Shown: positions 8,729 to 16,466 of the stretch, piece by piece | Layout: each line of letters starts with the position of its first letter | Numbering within the stretch: the stretch's first letter is position 1 | NCBI GenBank assembly: GCA_030537315.1 | Contig: JAUNNZ010000024.1 | Location: 1-34,961 of the forward strand | Length of the DNA stretch: 34,961 nucleotides | Source: Bacteroidia bacterium | GTDB taxonomy: Bacteria > Bacteroidota > Bacteroidia > Bacteroidales > UBA932 | Direction of reading: 5' to 3' | The notes under the pieces: generated by a model | Told to the model about the DNA's origin: nothing | The model's database searches: none | Seen by the model: only the letters and a program-made list of their open reading frames with translations | Position numbers and translations under genes: made by a program

Positions 8729-9580
8729 TTATGGGATGATCTTGTCAACGGTCAATACAAGGATACCCTCGGCGCCTATGGCCTTGAGCTGGCGTATCTT
8801 CTCCCAGAGGTCGTCGGCGTTGACGACTGAATGGAGGGAGTACCACCCTTTGGCAGCAAGCGGCATCACGGTAGGGCTGCGCATGGCGGGAAGTATCTTG
8901 ATCGCCTCCTCGATGGCTGCCTCCGGCAGGTTCATCAGGATGTACTTCTGACCGCGGCTAACCTTTACGGAATCGATGCGGAAAAGTATTTCGTCAAGGT
9001 ATTTCTGGTCTTCGGCGGACAGATTGCCGTTGCTGATGAGGACGGCTTCGGAGAAGAACACCTTCTCCACCTCCTTGAGTCCGTTTGACACGAGGGTGCC
9101 GCCGGAGGAGACGATGTCGAAGATGGCGTCGGCTATGCCGGCGGCCGGTGCTATCTCCACAGAACCGGTGATGACCTCAATATTGGCCTGGATGCCATTC
9201 TCCGCAAGGAATTTCTTAAGAATGTTAGGGTAGGAGGTGGCGATGCGCTTGCCGTTGAAATACTGCGGGCCGTTATATTCATCGGCCTTAGGGATCGCAA
9301 GGGAGATGCGGCAGCCGCCGAAGCCAAGCTTTGCTTCGATCTTAACGTCGAAGCCCTTTTCCTCGACTTCGTTGAGACCTACAATACCGAGAGACGCGGT
9401 TCCGGCGGAAACGACCTGAGGTATGTCATCGTCCCTCATATAAAGGACTTCCAGGGGGAAGTTCGCCGATTTGGAGAGGAATTTCCTCTTGGAATCATCG
9501 ACGGAGATTCCTATTTCCTGCAAAAGGGAGGTGCAGTCTTCGTTGAGACGGCCCTTTGACTGAATTGCTAAACGTAACAT
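8729..9580 (-). CDS. hisG: ATP phosphoribosyltransferase, long (regulatory) form
   Basis: First enzyme of the pathway, joining PRPP to ATP. 283 residues from the ATG at 9580 (MLRLAIQSKGRL), which is the usual N-terminal motif; earlier in-frame start codons would fall into the attenuator T-run. The PRPP-binding loop is VEIAPAAGIADAIFDIVSSG (about 141-160). Residues about 207-283 form the HisG C-terminal ACT-like domain (YILMNLPEAA ... SPTVMPLA ... GILVLTVDKI), so this is the long form that binds histidine for feedback inhibition and does not need HisZ. It is first in the operon, 25 bp behind the attenuator T-run, so expression is probably controlled by attenuation and activity by feedback. Confidence 0.97.
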   Translation of the reverse strand: MLRLAIQSKGRLNEDCTSLLQEIGISVDDSKRKFLSKSANFPLEVLYMRDDDIPQVVSAGTASLGIVGLNEVEEKGFDVKIEAKLGFGGCRISLAIPKADEYNGPQYFNGKRIATSYPNILKKFLAENGIQANIEVITGSVEIAPAAGIADAIFDIVSSGGTLVSNGLKEVEKVFFSEAVLISNGNLSAEDQKYLDEILFRIDSVKVSRGQKYILMNLPEAAIEEAIKILPAMRSPTVMPLAAKGWYSLHSVVNADDLWEKIRQLKAIGAEGILVLTVDKIIP

Positions 9581-9605
9581 ATAATCAACCTTTTCAAATT
9601 TACAC

Positions 9606-9633
9606 AAAAAAAGCTTACCGCAGTGGTAAGCCG
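9606..9633 (-). terminator. intrinsic terminator of the his attenuator
   Basis: On the minus strand GCTTACC (9631-9625) pairs perfectly with GGTAAGC (9619-9613) around a 5-nt loop and is followed at once by seven T (9612-9606). It lies between the leader peptide and hisG, so it can only serve as a conditional terminator for the his operon. Confidence 0.93.
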
Positions 9634-9677
9634 ACCCGAAATATACTCAATATCGTACGTGCCAAGGCCTACCAAAT

Positions 9678-9731
9678 CTAAAGGAGATGGTGATGATGGT
9701 GATGGCAGTGAGTATATATCCTACTAAACAT
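9678..9731 (-). CDS. hisL: his operon leader peptide (seven His codons)
   Basis: Short reading frame ATG 9731 to TAG 9678 encoding MFSRIYTHCHHHHHHLL. Seven of 17 residues are His, six of them consecutive, encoded by both CAC and CAT. Its position just upstream of an intrinsic terminator and hisG identifies it as the attenuation leader. A GGAG occurs just before the ATG, and a TAnnTTTG promoter box ends 8 nt before it, so the transcript would have an extremely short 5' end. The peptide itself probably has no function; its translation senses charged tRNA-His. Confidence 0.93.
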   Translation of the reverse strand: MFSRIYTHCHHHHHHLL

Positions 9732-9739
9732 AACTCCGA

Positions 9740-9747
9740 CAAATATA
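9740..9747 (-). promoter_or_regulatory. promoter -7 box of the his operon (TATATTTG)
   Basis: On the minus strand TATATTTG matches the Bacteroidota TAnnTTTG -7 consensus and ends 8 nt before the leader ATG at 9731. No good -33 TTTG is seen 19-21 nt upstream. Confidence 0.65.
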
Positions 9748-9803
9748 GGAATTAATATCGAATTTTCCTATCTTGGAAGGAAATATCGCTCAAACAACAA
9801 ACT

Positions 9804-11663
9804 ATGGTACATTTATTATACGCGGTTACAGCCTTCGCCTGCTCCATGGTCGCCATCCTTCTGCCCGCCAGGACAAGGGTCAGTCTATCCAAAAGCAACA
9901 AAATAGACCAGGCATTCATATGGCTTGCGGACTGGATCGTGATATTCTGTATCGCTGACGGCTTCTGGGGCATCTGTGCGAGCCATCTGGTAATGAATGA
10001 CGCCCTGCTGTTCATATCCTCGACCATATTCCACGTTTTCGCAGCATTCACGCCTCTGGTATGGCTTCATTTCGTGCTCACCTATGTCGGGAACGTCAAA
10101 AGCAAAGGCATATACTACAGCGTAGCAATCGCGCTCTTCCTTACGGAACTCGCCCTTCTGGTCATCAACTTCAACAGCAACTGCGTCTTCTACGTGGACA
10201 ATGCAGGCGAATACTGCACGGGACCTTTGCGCAAGTTCCTGTTCTATGCACAGTACGCAAACTATATCACGATGGCCGCCATTGCGCTGATATGCCTGTT
10301 CAAAAACAACAATGACAAATCCAATTATCTGGCAGTCATTGCATTCTCAGCGGCTCCTATTCTTTGTGGTGCGTTCCAGTTGCTCTATCCGGACGCACCT
10401 GCATATTCCATAGGGTATATGCTCGGATTCTGCATCATCTACTCATTCGTAGTGACCGGGATGCTGGAAGCCAGGATCAGCGAGAGCATGCAGAATTACA
10501 GCGCCAACAAAGCCAAGACGACCTTCCTCTTCAGTATGTCCCACGACATACGCACACCGTTGAATGCCATTCTTGGATTCACGGACATTGCCATCAAGCA
10601 CATAGACGAGAAGGACACTGCGCTTGATTCCCTGCATAAAATAAAGGTGTCCTGCGGCCACCTCCTTGAACTCATCAACGAAATCCTTGAAATGAGCCGC
10701 ATCGAAGCCGGAAAGATGAAGCTGACGAAGGATGCGATGGATATCCGTGAGATAATCAGGGACACAGAACTGATGGGCCGTTCCCTGGCGATTCCGAAGA
10801 GCATCGATTTCGAAATGAAGGTCAACGGCATTCAGAATCCATATGTGTTTGGAGACGAGCTGCATTTAAAGGAAGTGCTCATCAACATCATTTCGAACGC
10901 CGTGAAATACACCGGAGAAGGCGGTTCAATCAAATATGATGTCAGCCAGGCCGAAGATGCGGGAGACCGTTGCGCAAGGTTCCGCTTCATCGTTTCAGAC
11001 AACGGTATCGGCATGAGCGAAGAATTCCTCGGTCATATCTATGAAGCGTTTTCCAGGGAAGCGACCTCATCTGTCTCAAAGCAGGAGTGCGCCGGCCTGG
11101 GCATGTCGATAGTGAAGCGCATCGTCGATATGGCAGATGGTGAGATCGGTATCGAGAGCCAGACAGGCAAGGGTACGACCGTTACCATCGAGATTCCGCT
11201 TACAGTCATGGACGACGAATCCATCAGGATGTTCACCACGAAGGACAAGGTCGAAGAGGTGCCGCAGACAGCCAAGTTCGACGGTGTATTCAACGGAAAG
11301 AAAGTCCTGCTCGTTGAAGACAATGAATTGAACCGCGAAATAGCCACCGTGCTGCTCAACGAGGCCGGCATGGCGGTGGAAGTGGCCGAAGACGGGAGCA
11401 AGGCTGTCCAGAAGTTCGCAAAGGACGGTCCCGGCTATTATGACTTTATCCTTATGGACATACAGATGCCTGTGATGAACGGCTATGAGGCGACGAAGGC
11501 CATCAGGGTTCTGCCCGGAGGCAGGAGCCTTCCTATCATCGCGCTTTCAGCCAATGCGTTCGAAGAAGACAGAAAGAAGTCCCTCGATGCCGGAATGGAC
11601 GACCATATCGCCAAACCGATCAATCTTGAGGAACTTCTGGATGCAATGAGGCTTCTGATGTAG
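9804..11663 (+). CDS. membrane-bound hybrid histidine kinase with C-terminal receiver
   Basis: 619-residue sensor kinase. Residues 1-220 hold about seven hydrophobic helices (for example 2-22, 40-60, 66-95, 104-123, 151-166, 174-196, 203-220), resembling a 7TM-type histidine kinase sensor. HisKA follows with phospho-acceptor His247 in FSMSHDIRTPLNAILGF; the ATPase has NIISNAVKYT (N box, about 361-370), DNGIGMS (399-405) and GLGMSIVKR (431-439). The receiver domain (about 500-615) has VLLVEDNELNREI, phospho-acceptor Asp552 in LMDIQMP and Lys604 in HIAKP. There is no HPt or DNA-binding output and no response regulator nearby, so the partner is elsewhere. It diverges from the his leader with 72 bp between starts, but nothing shows it regulates his. 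A hairpin terminator follows. Confidence 0.9.
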   Translation: MVHLLYAVTAFACSMVAILLPARTRVSLSKSNKIDQAFIWLADWIVIFCIADGFWGICASHLVMNDALLFISSTIFHVFAAFTPLVWLHFVLTYVGNVKSKGIYYSVAIALFLTELALLVINFNSNCVFYVDNAGEYCTGPLRKFLFYAQYANYITMAAIALICLFKNNNDKSNYLAVIAFSAAPILCGAFQLLYPDAPAYSIGYMLGFCIIYSFVVTGMLEARISESMQNYSANKAKTTFLFSMSHDIRTPLNAILGFTDIAIKHIDEKDTALDSLHKIKVSCGHLLELINEILEMSRIEAGKMKLTKDAMDIREIIRDTELMGRSLAIPKSIDFEMKVNGIQNPYVFGDELHLKEVLINIISNAVKYTGEGGSIKYDVSQAEDAGDRCARFRFIVSDNGIGMSEEFLGHIYEAFSREATSSVSKQECAGLGMSIVKRIVDMADGEIGIESQTGKGTTVTIEIPLTVMDDESIRMFTTKDKVEEVPQTAKFDGVFNGKKVLLVEDNELNREIATVLLNEAGMAVEVAEDGSKAVQKFAKDGPGYYDFILMDIQMPVMNGYEATKAIRVLPGGRSLPIIALSANAFEEDRKKSLDAGMDDHIAKPINLEELLDAMRLLM

Positions 11664-11707
11664 GTCTTACACCAATTCCTTTACAAATAATTGTAACCAA
11701 AGAGATT

Positions 11708-11742
11708 TAACATTTTTGTTAATCATTGTAACAAAAATGTTA
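11708..11742. terminator. bidirectional terminator between convergent genes
   Basis: TAACATTTTTGTTA (11708-11721) and TAACAAAAATGTTA (11729-11742) are perfect 14-bp arms around a 7-nt loop, with T-rich flanks on both strands. It separates the sensor kinase (plus) from the convergent gene ending at 11763 (minus). A TTACAA-ATAA-TTGTAA inverted repeat lies just before it at 11681-11696. Confidence 0.8.
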
Positions 11743-11762
11743 GCAACAATTTTGACCGGATT

Positions 11763-12866
11763 TTAACGCCTTAAGGACTTGCTTGACAGGTTAAGACGGT
11801 ATTTGAAGGTCTTCTTTCCGTGATAGTAGAAGAGCACGAGAGTGGAACCGTCCTCGAAGTAGATATTGTTGAGCAGCCGGCCGTTTTTGTGGTCCTTGCA
11901 TTCAGGTTCGGCCCAGGCGAGGATGTATTTGCCGGAAGAACGGTCATACACGACCACTACAGTATAATCGCGGATATCGAACATTGCAGCACGGTACTTC
12001 TGGCTGCTTTCCTTCTTCATGCTCTCATAAGTCTGCGCAAGCGAACTCTCTTCGGGAATCAGTCCGAAACGGATGCTCCTGGCAGTCGTCAGTGCGTCAG
12101 GATTACTGTCAAGCCACCATTTTATGGATTCGTCGGTAAGGATCGTGCTCATTGGCAACTCGTAAAGGCCGGGGACCTTCTGAAGTTCAGACTTGAGATA
12201 TATCATCTGAGGCGTGTCCATCCTTGGTTCCAGGCCATCGGCTATCCTGCCTTCAGCCGTACCGTCGGCCAGTTTCTTTCCGATGAACCAAAGCGAGCAG
12301 CTTCTATAATCCTCCTTCGGGCAGAAAAGATGGGCGACATATTCAAGGCTGTCACCTGATGCGTATTCAGCAAGTCTGTTGAACCTCAAATACTCGAGTC
12401 CGGCAATCTTGACAACATAGGTTGAATCAACGAATTCAAAGTGGCTATCTTCCTTTATATAACCGTGTAGCACACCATAATCTGAAGTAACGGTCCAAGC
12501 GTCCTTTCCTTTCTCAAGCAGCATATATCTGCATTCGTAATCCTTGAATCCAACACCCGATATATGGTCGACTCCATCAGTCCTCCAAGCCTGGGCCTTG
12601 ACCTTGTATCCTTCCATAAAACCGGATGCAATCTGCTCCGCATCGGCAAGGGAGTAGGGGGATATGATAAGCAAAGTGTCCTTTTTAGCCTGTATTTCGG
12701 CCGCATAGACCGAAGTGGGGTACTTCTTAAGGAATTTGTCAAAAGCGGCTACAGAAGGCTTGGAAACGGTCTTCTGATAAAGCTTTGTCTCCGCCTTGCT
12801 CTGGGCGAAAGCCAGCTGCGGCAGCAGAGCCAGTGCGACCAGGGCCGCAGATATCTTCATTTTCAT
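11763..12866 (-). CDS. secreted protein of unknown function
   Basis: 367 residues beginning with a clear signal peptide (MKMKISAALVALALLPQLAFAQS, cleavage probably after AFA or AQ near 21-22), so it is exported to the periplasm or beyond. Residues about 23-65 (LYQKTVSKPSVAAFDKFLKK) look helical and could be a short repeat-like module. The rest is a mixed alpha/beta region I cannot assign; no catalytic motif is evident. The ATG at 12866 overlaps the stop of the upstream peptidase gene by 4 bp, which supports that start over the ATG two codons later. It is the last gene of a three-gene operon with the S9 peptidase and a small membrane protein. Confidence 0.8.
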   Translation of the reverse strand: MKMKISAALVALALLPQLAFAQSKAETKLYQKTVSKPSVAAFDKFLKKYPTSVYAAEIQAKKDTLLIISPYSLADAEQIASGFMEGYKVKAQAWRTDGVDHISGVGFKDYECRYMLLEKGKDAWTVTSDYGVLHGYIKEDSHFEFVDSTYVVKIAGLEYLRFNRLAEYASGDSLEYVAHLFCPKEDYRSCSLWFIGKKLADGTAEGRIADGLEPRMDTPQMIYLKSELQKVPGLYELPMSTILTDESIKWWLDSNPDALTTARSIRFGLIPEESSLAQTYESMKKESSQKYRAAMFDIRDYTVVVVYDRSSGKYILAWAEPECKDHKNGRLLNNIYFEDGSTLVLFYYHGKKTFKYRLNLSSKSLRR

Positions 12867-14731
12867 AGATTGGTCAAAAAATATTCTGTCAATTTATTGT
12901 ACAGATGCACCGCATTCTTCCCCCTCATATTGTGTTCGGACACGGGATACGGGAAATACTCCAGCTGCACGCCTTCTTCTATGCATTTCTGGACGAAACT
13001 GAGCGAATGCTGCCATACGACGGTCTCATCGACCGCTCCCTGGATGATCAGCAGCCTGCCCTTGACATTGGATGTCTGATTCATCAGGGAAGTCTCTTCG
13101 AAACCCTCCGGGTTGCTGACAGGATTGTCCATATAGCGCTCTCCGTACATTATTTCATACCACTTCCAATCAATAACAGGGCCGCCTGCAGCAGCGACCT
13201 TGAACACATCGGGATAATGGGTGAGCAGAGTGATTGTCATATATCCGCCGTAACTCCATCCGTGAACGCCAATCCTGTCGCGGTCAATCCAAGGGGAGCG
13301 GTCAAGCAGCGCGTTCAGGCCCGCCATCTGGTCGGCGGCCTCTTCCTGGCCGCAACGTCTGTTTATGGCCTTTTCGAAGGCCGCTCCACGATAGCTGGTG
13401 CCGCGGTTGTCCTGCACATATACCACATAGCCGCGCTGCGCCATCACCATCTCCCACATACGGATATTTCCAAGCCAGGAACCGTTCACCATCTGGGAAT
13501 GAGGGCCGCCATATACATAAACGATGAGAGGATACTTTTTCGACGGGTCGAATCCAAGAGGCTTGATCAGCCGGTAATAGTTGTCCGTGACGCCGTCTGC
13601 GGCCTTTACGGTGCCGAGTTCGACCTCGCAGCGGGCAAATCCGTCAAGCGGGTCCGGCGACACGAGAAGCACCTTCTCTATGCTTCCGTCAGCGTTGCAG
13701 AGCCTGGTTTCAGCCGGAATCTCAGGAGCGCTGTATGTGTCTACGAACTGCTTGCAGTCCGGGCTGAGCTTGATGCTGTGCATCCCGCCGCCTTGCGTAA
13801 GCTGCTGCGGTTTCCCTATTTTGTATTTTGAAATCTTCTTCGACGGTTTCAGCTGAATGCGGAAAAGATGGTTCTCGACAGGGGAGACCTCGCGGGAGTC
13901 ATAATATACCCAGGCGCCGTCATTGCCTTCGTATGCCATGTCGGCATTACAGGCCGCAATCCTGCGAACCGTTCCCAGCGTGTCGAGCAGATAGAGATTA
14001 CTGTATCCGTCACGGTTGTCGGTGGTATAGATGAAATCGTACGTGCCTTTTATGTTGTACAGAGGGTTCTCCGGCTCCACCCAGGCATCGTTCTCTTCAG
14101 TCAGGAGGGTGCGCACGAAGCCGCCGTCGGAGGCGCGGTACATATTGAGATGCATATGATGCTGGGCGCGGTCGAGGACCTGCACGAAGAGATATCTGTC
14201 ATCAGGAGACCAGCTGACGTTGGTCAGATAGCGGTCGGACTCGAAGTCAGTGACGTCCAGCGTGGTCAGGATATGTCCGAGCGTGTCGCAGACACAGAGG
14301 GCAAGGCGTTCGGAGCTCATTCCGTTCATCGGATATTTGACGCTTTTAAGGCTTCCTGTGCGGGTCCTGATATTCAGGAGAGGGAAACTGCCCACCAGGC
14401 TTTCGTCGCGGCGTATGACCGCAAGAAGGGCTCCGGAAGGGGAAGGGGTTACTCCCGAATTGCTGCCGAACTCGTTCCTGGACGGAACGGCGCCATAGCT
14501 GATATCATCATTTTCCGGCTGCGGCAGCTTGTATGTCACCTTCCTGTCAGGCGTGGCGCCGTCCTCGAACAGGCCCTGGTCATTCCAATGCCAGTCACGG
14601 TAGGTCTGGGGTCTGAGTTTGCCTGAGAACATATCGTCCACCGTAACCGTCCTGCCTTCCGGCGATTCCGGTACGGTCGTGGAAACGGTCGCGAGTATGG
14701 TCGCGGCCGCAAGAAGTACGCTTGCTGTCAT
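12863..14731 (-). CDS. S9-family peptidase (dipeptidyl peptidase IV-like)
   Basis: 622-residue exported prolyl-type peptidase. A hydrophobic N terminus (about 3-20) looks like a signal peptide. Residues about 30-390 correspond to the DPP-IV beta-propeller (for example VSWSPDDRYLFVQV, GTYDFIYTTDNRDGYSNLYL). The C-terminal alpha/beta hydrolase has Ser493 in HGWSYGGYM, Asp568 in QGAVDETV and His600 in VSEHNMRG, a complete Ser-Asp-His triad. The expected role is removal of X-Pro dipeptides during periplasmic peptide use. It is somewhat shorter than the usual 700-plus residues, mainly in the N-terminal half. The start lies 3 bp behind the upstream small membrane protein gene. Confidence 0.92.
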   Translation of the reverse strand: MTASVLLAAATILATVSTTVPESPEGRTVTVDDMFSGKLRPQTYRDWHWNDQGLFEDGATPDRKVTYKLPQPENDDISYGAVPSRNEFGSNSGVTPSPSGALLAVIRRDESLVGSFPLLNIRTRTGSLKSVKYPMNGMSSERLALCVCDTLGHILTTLDVTDFESDRYLTNVSWSPDDRYLFVQVLDRAQHHMHLNMYRASDGGFVRTLLTEENDAWVEPENPLYNIKGTYDFIYTTDNRDGYSNLYLLDTLGTVRRIAACNADMAYEGNDGAWVYYDSREVSPVENHLFRIQLKPSKKISKYKIGKPQQLTQGGGMHSIKLSPDCKQFVDTYSAPEIPAETRLCNADGSIEKVLLVSPDPLDGFARCEVELGTVKAADGVTDNYYRLIKPLGFDPSKKYPLIVYVYGGPHSQMVNGSWLGNIRMWEMVMAQRGYVVYVQDNRGTSYRGAAFEKAINRRCGQEEAADQMAGLNALLDRSPWIDRDRIGVHGWSYGGYMTITLLTHYPDVFKVAAAGGPVIDWKWYEIMYGERYMDNPVSNPEGFEETSLMNQTSNVKGRLLIIQGAVDETVVWQHSLSFVQKCIEEGVQLEYFPYPVSEHNMRGKNAVHLYNKLTEYFLTNL

Positions 14732-14734
14732 TTG

Positions 14735-15157
14735 CTAGAGTTCTGAGACGGTGATCGGTATCTCGGTCGTGTGGTCGGCATCGGTAACCGATTCGATGCC
14801 GGTGACGATGTACTTCTGCATTCCGCGCCAAGGGAGCATGCCGCGGTACTCCTTGTACCTGAGTTCCACGTGCTTGCCGCTGCAGTGCATGAGGGAATCG
14901 GCTACCGCCTCGTCCGAAACGGAGAATTCGAACTCGTTGGACTGGATGCTGCCGCCCTGCTTGGCACCCTTGAAACCGGTCTGGATCAGTCTTCCCTCAT
15001 AGGTCTTCCAAACCCAGCCCTTGTACACTATCTGATTGAGTTCACCCGCCTTGACGCCCTCGCCGAAGACGAAATAGAACTTGATATACACGAATACGGC
15101 CGCCGCAACCACAACGATCGCGATGAACCATGAGATGAATTTACCTTTTCCAGTCAT
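14735..15157 (-). CDS. small single-pass membrane protein, conserved in Bacteroidota type
   Basis: 140 residues: a short basic N terminus, one transmembrane helix (about 8-28, ISWFIAIVVVAAAVFVYIKF), then an extracytoplasmic domain. The GELNQIVYKGWVWKTYEGRL segment and the later LMHCSGKHVELRYKEY resemble small Bacteroidota proteins that databases often mislabel '6-phosphogluconate dehydrogenase'; no dehydrogenase feature is present here. Function is unknown. It is the first gene of the operon with the S9 peptidase and has its own promoter box at 15177-15184. Confidence 0.78.
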   Translation of the reverse strand: MTGKGKFISWFIAIVVVAAAVFVYIKFYFVFGEGVKAGELNQIVYKGWVWKTYEGRLIQTGFKGAKQGGSIQSNEFEFSVSDEAVADSLMHCSGKHVELRYKEYRGMLPWRGMQKYIVTGIESVTDADHTTEIPITVSEL

Positions 15158-15176
15158 AATGAATGTTGATTTTCCG

Positions 15177-15184
15177 CAAATATA
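15177..15184 (-). promoter_or_regulatory. promoter -7 box (TATATTTG) for the 15157-11763 operon
   Basis: TATATTTG on the minus strand, 19 nt upstream of the ATG at 15157 and directly behind the rpmE terminator hairpin. No convincing -33 element. Confidence 0.6.
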
Positions 15185-15192
15185 ACAAAAAT

Positions 15193-15223
15193 AAAGCCCG
15201 GGACACCTTGTGCTCCGGGCTTT
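15193..15223. terminator. terminator downstream of rpmE2
   Basis: AAAGCCCGG (15193-15201) pairs with CCGGGCTTT (15215-15223), a perfect 9-bp stem with a 13-nt loop. On the minus strand it is followed by TATTTTTG; it ends the rpmE2 transcript and isolates the next promoter. Confidence 0.85.
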
Positions 15224-15244
15224 TTCCTATCTGTTCGCAGGAAA

Positions 15245-15496
15245 TTACTTCTTGCGGGACTTGTAACGCTGGTAGAACATATCAACACGGCCGGCGGTAT
15301 CTACGATCTTCACCTTGCCAGTGTAGAACGGGTGTGATGTGTTGGAGATTTCAAGCTTGTAGAGAGGGTACTCAACACCGTCGACGGTGATGGTCTCCTT
15401 GGTCGTACAGCAAGAACGTGTGATGAACACATCTTCGTTTGACATATCCTTGAAAGCTACAAGTCGGTAGGTTTCGGGATGGATTCCTTCTTTCAT
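15245..15496 (-). CDS. rpmE2: 50S ribosomal protein L31 type B
   Basis: 83-residue ribosomal protein bL31. MKEGIHPETYRLVAF, the SCCTTKETI segment, LEISNTSHPFYTG and AGRVDMFYQRYKSRKK match the type B paralogue, which lacks the zinc-ribbon cysteine set of type A. It is a monocistronic unit flanked by a promoter (TATCTTTG at 15525-15532) and a strong terminator. Type B forms are often used under zinc limitation, but no zinc-regulator site is evident here. Confidence 0.95.
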   Translation of the reverse strand: MKEGIHPETYRLVAFKDMSNEDVFITRSCCTTKETITVDGVEYPLYKLEISNTSHPFYTGKVKIVDTAGRVDMFYQRYKSRKK

Positions 15497-15524
15497 AATT
15501 ACACTAGTGTTTTGAAATCGGGCG

Positions 15525-15555
15525 CAAAGATAGCAATTTATTTCTTAATTACAAC
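15525..15555 (-). promoter_or_regulatory. rpmE2 promoter (GTTG - 19 bp - TATCTTTG)
   Basis: On the minus strand TATCTTTG (15532-15525) fits TAnnTTTG and a GTTG lies 19 nt upstream (about 15555-15552), matching Bacteroidota -33/-7 spacing. The promoter sits inside the 3' end of the upstream esterase gene. Confidence 0.7.
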
Positions 15556-16437
15556 GTTGAGCCAGTCATTTAATTCCTGTGACCAGTCGGCCTTGTAGAT
15601 ATAGTTGTCACCTACGCCGAATCCGTGTCCTCCGGTAGGGTAGAGGTGCATCGTCGCGCTAACGTGATTGTCAACGAGCGCCTGATAGTAGACGAGGCTG
15701 TTCTTGACGGGCACGAGGAAGTCGTCCGATGCCGCTACGATGAAGGCAGGGCAGGTTTCAGGGGTGACCTGCTTGTCGTTTGAATAGAGGTCGACAAGCT
15801 CCTGTGAGGCGTCTTTGCCGATAAGGCGGTCATGTGAATCCCTGTGGGTGAATGAAAGGTCCATGGTGATGACAGGGTAGAAGAGGATCTGGAACTCCGG
15901 ACGGAGGTCGCCGGTGATATGGGTGGCCGCGGTTGAAGCGAGGTGGCCGCCGGCAGAGCAGCCCATCACGCCCACGTGCTTGACGCCGAGGTCTTCACGC
16001 CCCTTCATGATGCGTATCGCTTCCTTGACGTCGCTGAGCGGGACATCGTGATGTTCGCGCGGGAGACGGTACTGCAGTACGGCGAGGGTTATGCCGCGGG
16101 CGTTGTACCAGTCCTTGAAATCCTTTGCCTCGTGGGTATTGGAGAGCATTGCATAGCCGCCGCCAGGGCAGGCGATGACGCAGAGTCCGTTAGGGTTGCG
16201 GGCAGGGTAGATGTCAAGGGTGGCGACCGTGTAGTCGCTGCCGTTGTTCTTCACGCGCTCACGCTCCTCCGCGGTGATTTCAAAAGCGTTCGGAGCGCCG
16301 TCAGGCCATACCTGTACGGTTTCCTGGCGCGGGCCGAAGAAGCCTGCGAACGATGGTCTTGCAGCGCCCTGCTTCGGCTGGGCGAAGAGGGTGAAAGATG
16401 TCGCGGCGAGGGCGACGAAAAGGATGATTTTCTTCAT
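15538..16437 (-). CDS. secreted alpha/beta-hydrolase (carbohydrate esterase-like)
   Basis: 299 residues with a signal peptide (MKKIILFVALAATSFTLFAQ, cleavage near 20). The hydrolase core has an oxyanion motif CPGGGYAML (90-98), nucleophile Ser161 in GCSAGGHLAST, Asp239 in ASDDFLVP and His271 in TGGHGFG. The CPGGGY and GGHGFG patterns are typical of BD-FAE/acetylxylan esterase-like enzymes that remove acyl groups from plant polysaccharides, so that role is likely but the substrate is inferred. It lies 29 bp downstream of the GH95 gene and has its own TATATTTG box in that gap, so it can be expressed separately. Confidence 0.88.
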   Translation of the reverse strand: MKKIILFVALAATSFTLFAQPKQGAARPSFAGFFGPRQETVQVWPDGAPNAFEITAEERERVKNNGSDYTVATLDIYPARNPNGLCVIACPGGGYAMLSNTHEAKDFKDWYNARGITLAVLQYRLPREHHDVPLSDVKEAIRIMKGREDLGVKHVGVMGCSAGGHLASTAATHITGDLRPEFQILFYPVITMDLSFTHRDSHDRLIGKDASQELVDLYSNDKQVTPETCPAFIVAASDDFLVPVKNSLVYYQALVDNHVSATMHLYPTGGHGFGVGDNYIYKADWSQELNDWLNVVIKK

Positions 16438-16454
16438 ATCAGTTTCAGTTTGTA

Positions 16455-16462
16455 CAAATATA
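16455..16462 (-). promoter_or_regulatory. promoter -7 box (TATATTTG) for the esterase gene
   Basis: TATATTTG on the minus strand, 17 nt before the ATG at 16437, with a GTTG 18 nt further upstream. It lies between the GH95 stop and the esterase start. Confidence 0.6.
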
Positions 16463-16466
16463 CGGA

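Larger units (their letters stand above)
9606..9731 (-). promoter_or_regulatory. histidine operon attenuator (alternative RNA structures)
   Basis: Three features on the minus strand fit ribosome-mediated attenuation. The 5' side of the terminator stem extends to GGCTTACC (9632-9625) and can instead pair with GGTAGGCC (9673-9666) over 8 bp with one G-U, giving an antiterminator. ATATACTCA (9717-9709), inside leader codons 5-8 just before the His run, is perfectly complementary to TGAGTATAT (9649-9641). The leader stop (9680-9678) is 4 nt upstream of GGTAGGCC, so a ribosome at the stop would cover that segment and let the terminator form, while a ribosome stalled on His codons would cover ATATACTCA and leave the antiterminator free. 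The logic is inferred; the pairings are seen. Confidence 0.88.

Noticed and set aside
9804-11663. Idea that the divergent kinase regulates the his operon
   Set aside because: It lacks a DNA-binding output, and his control is fully explained by the attenuator; adjacency alone is not evidence.
14735-15157. Annotation as 6-phosphogluconate dehydrogenase
   Set aside because: This name is common for similar small proteins in databases, but a 140-residue single-pass membrane protein cannot be that enzyme and no NADP-binding motif is present.
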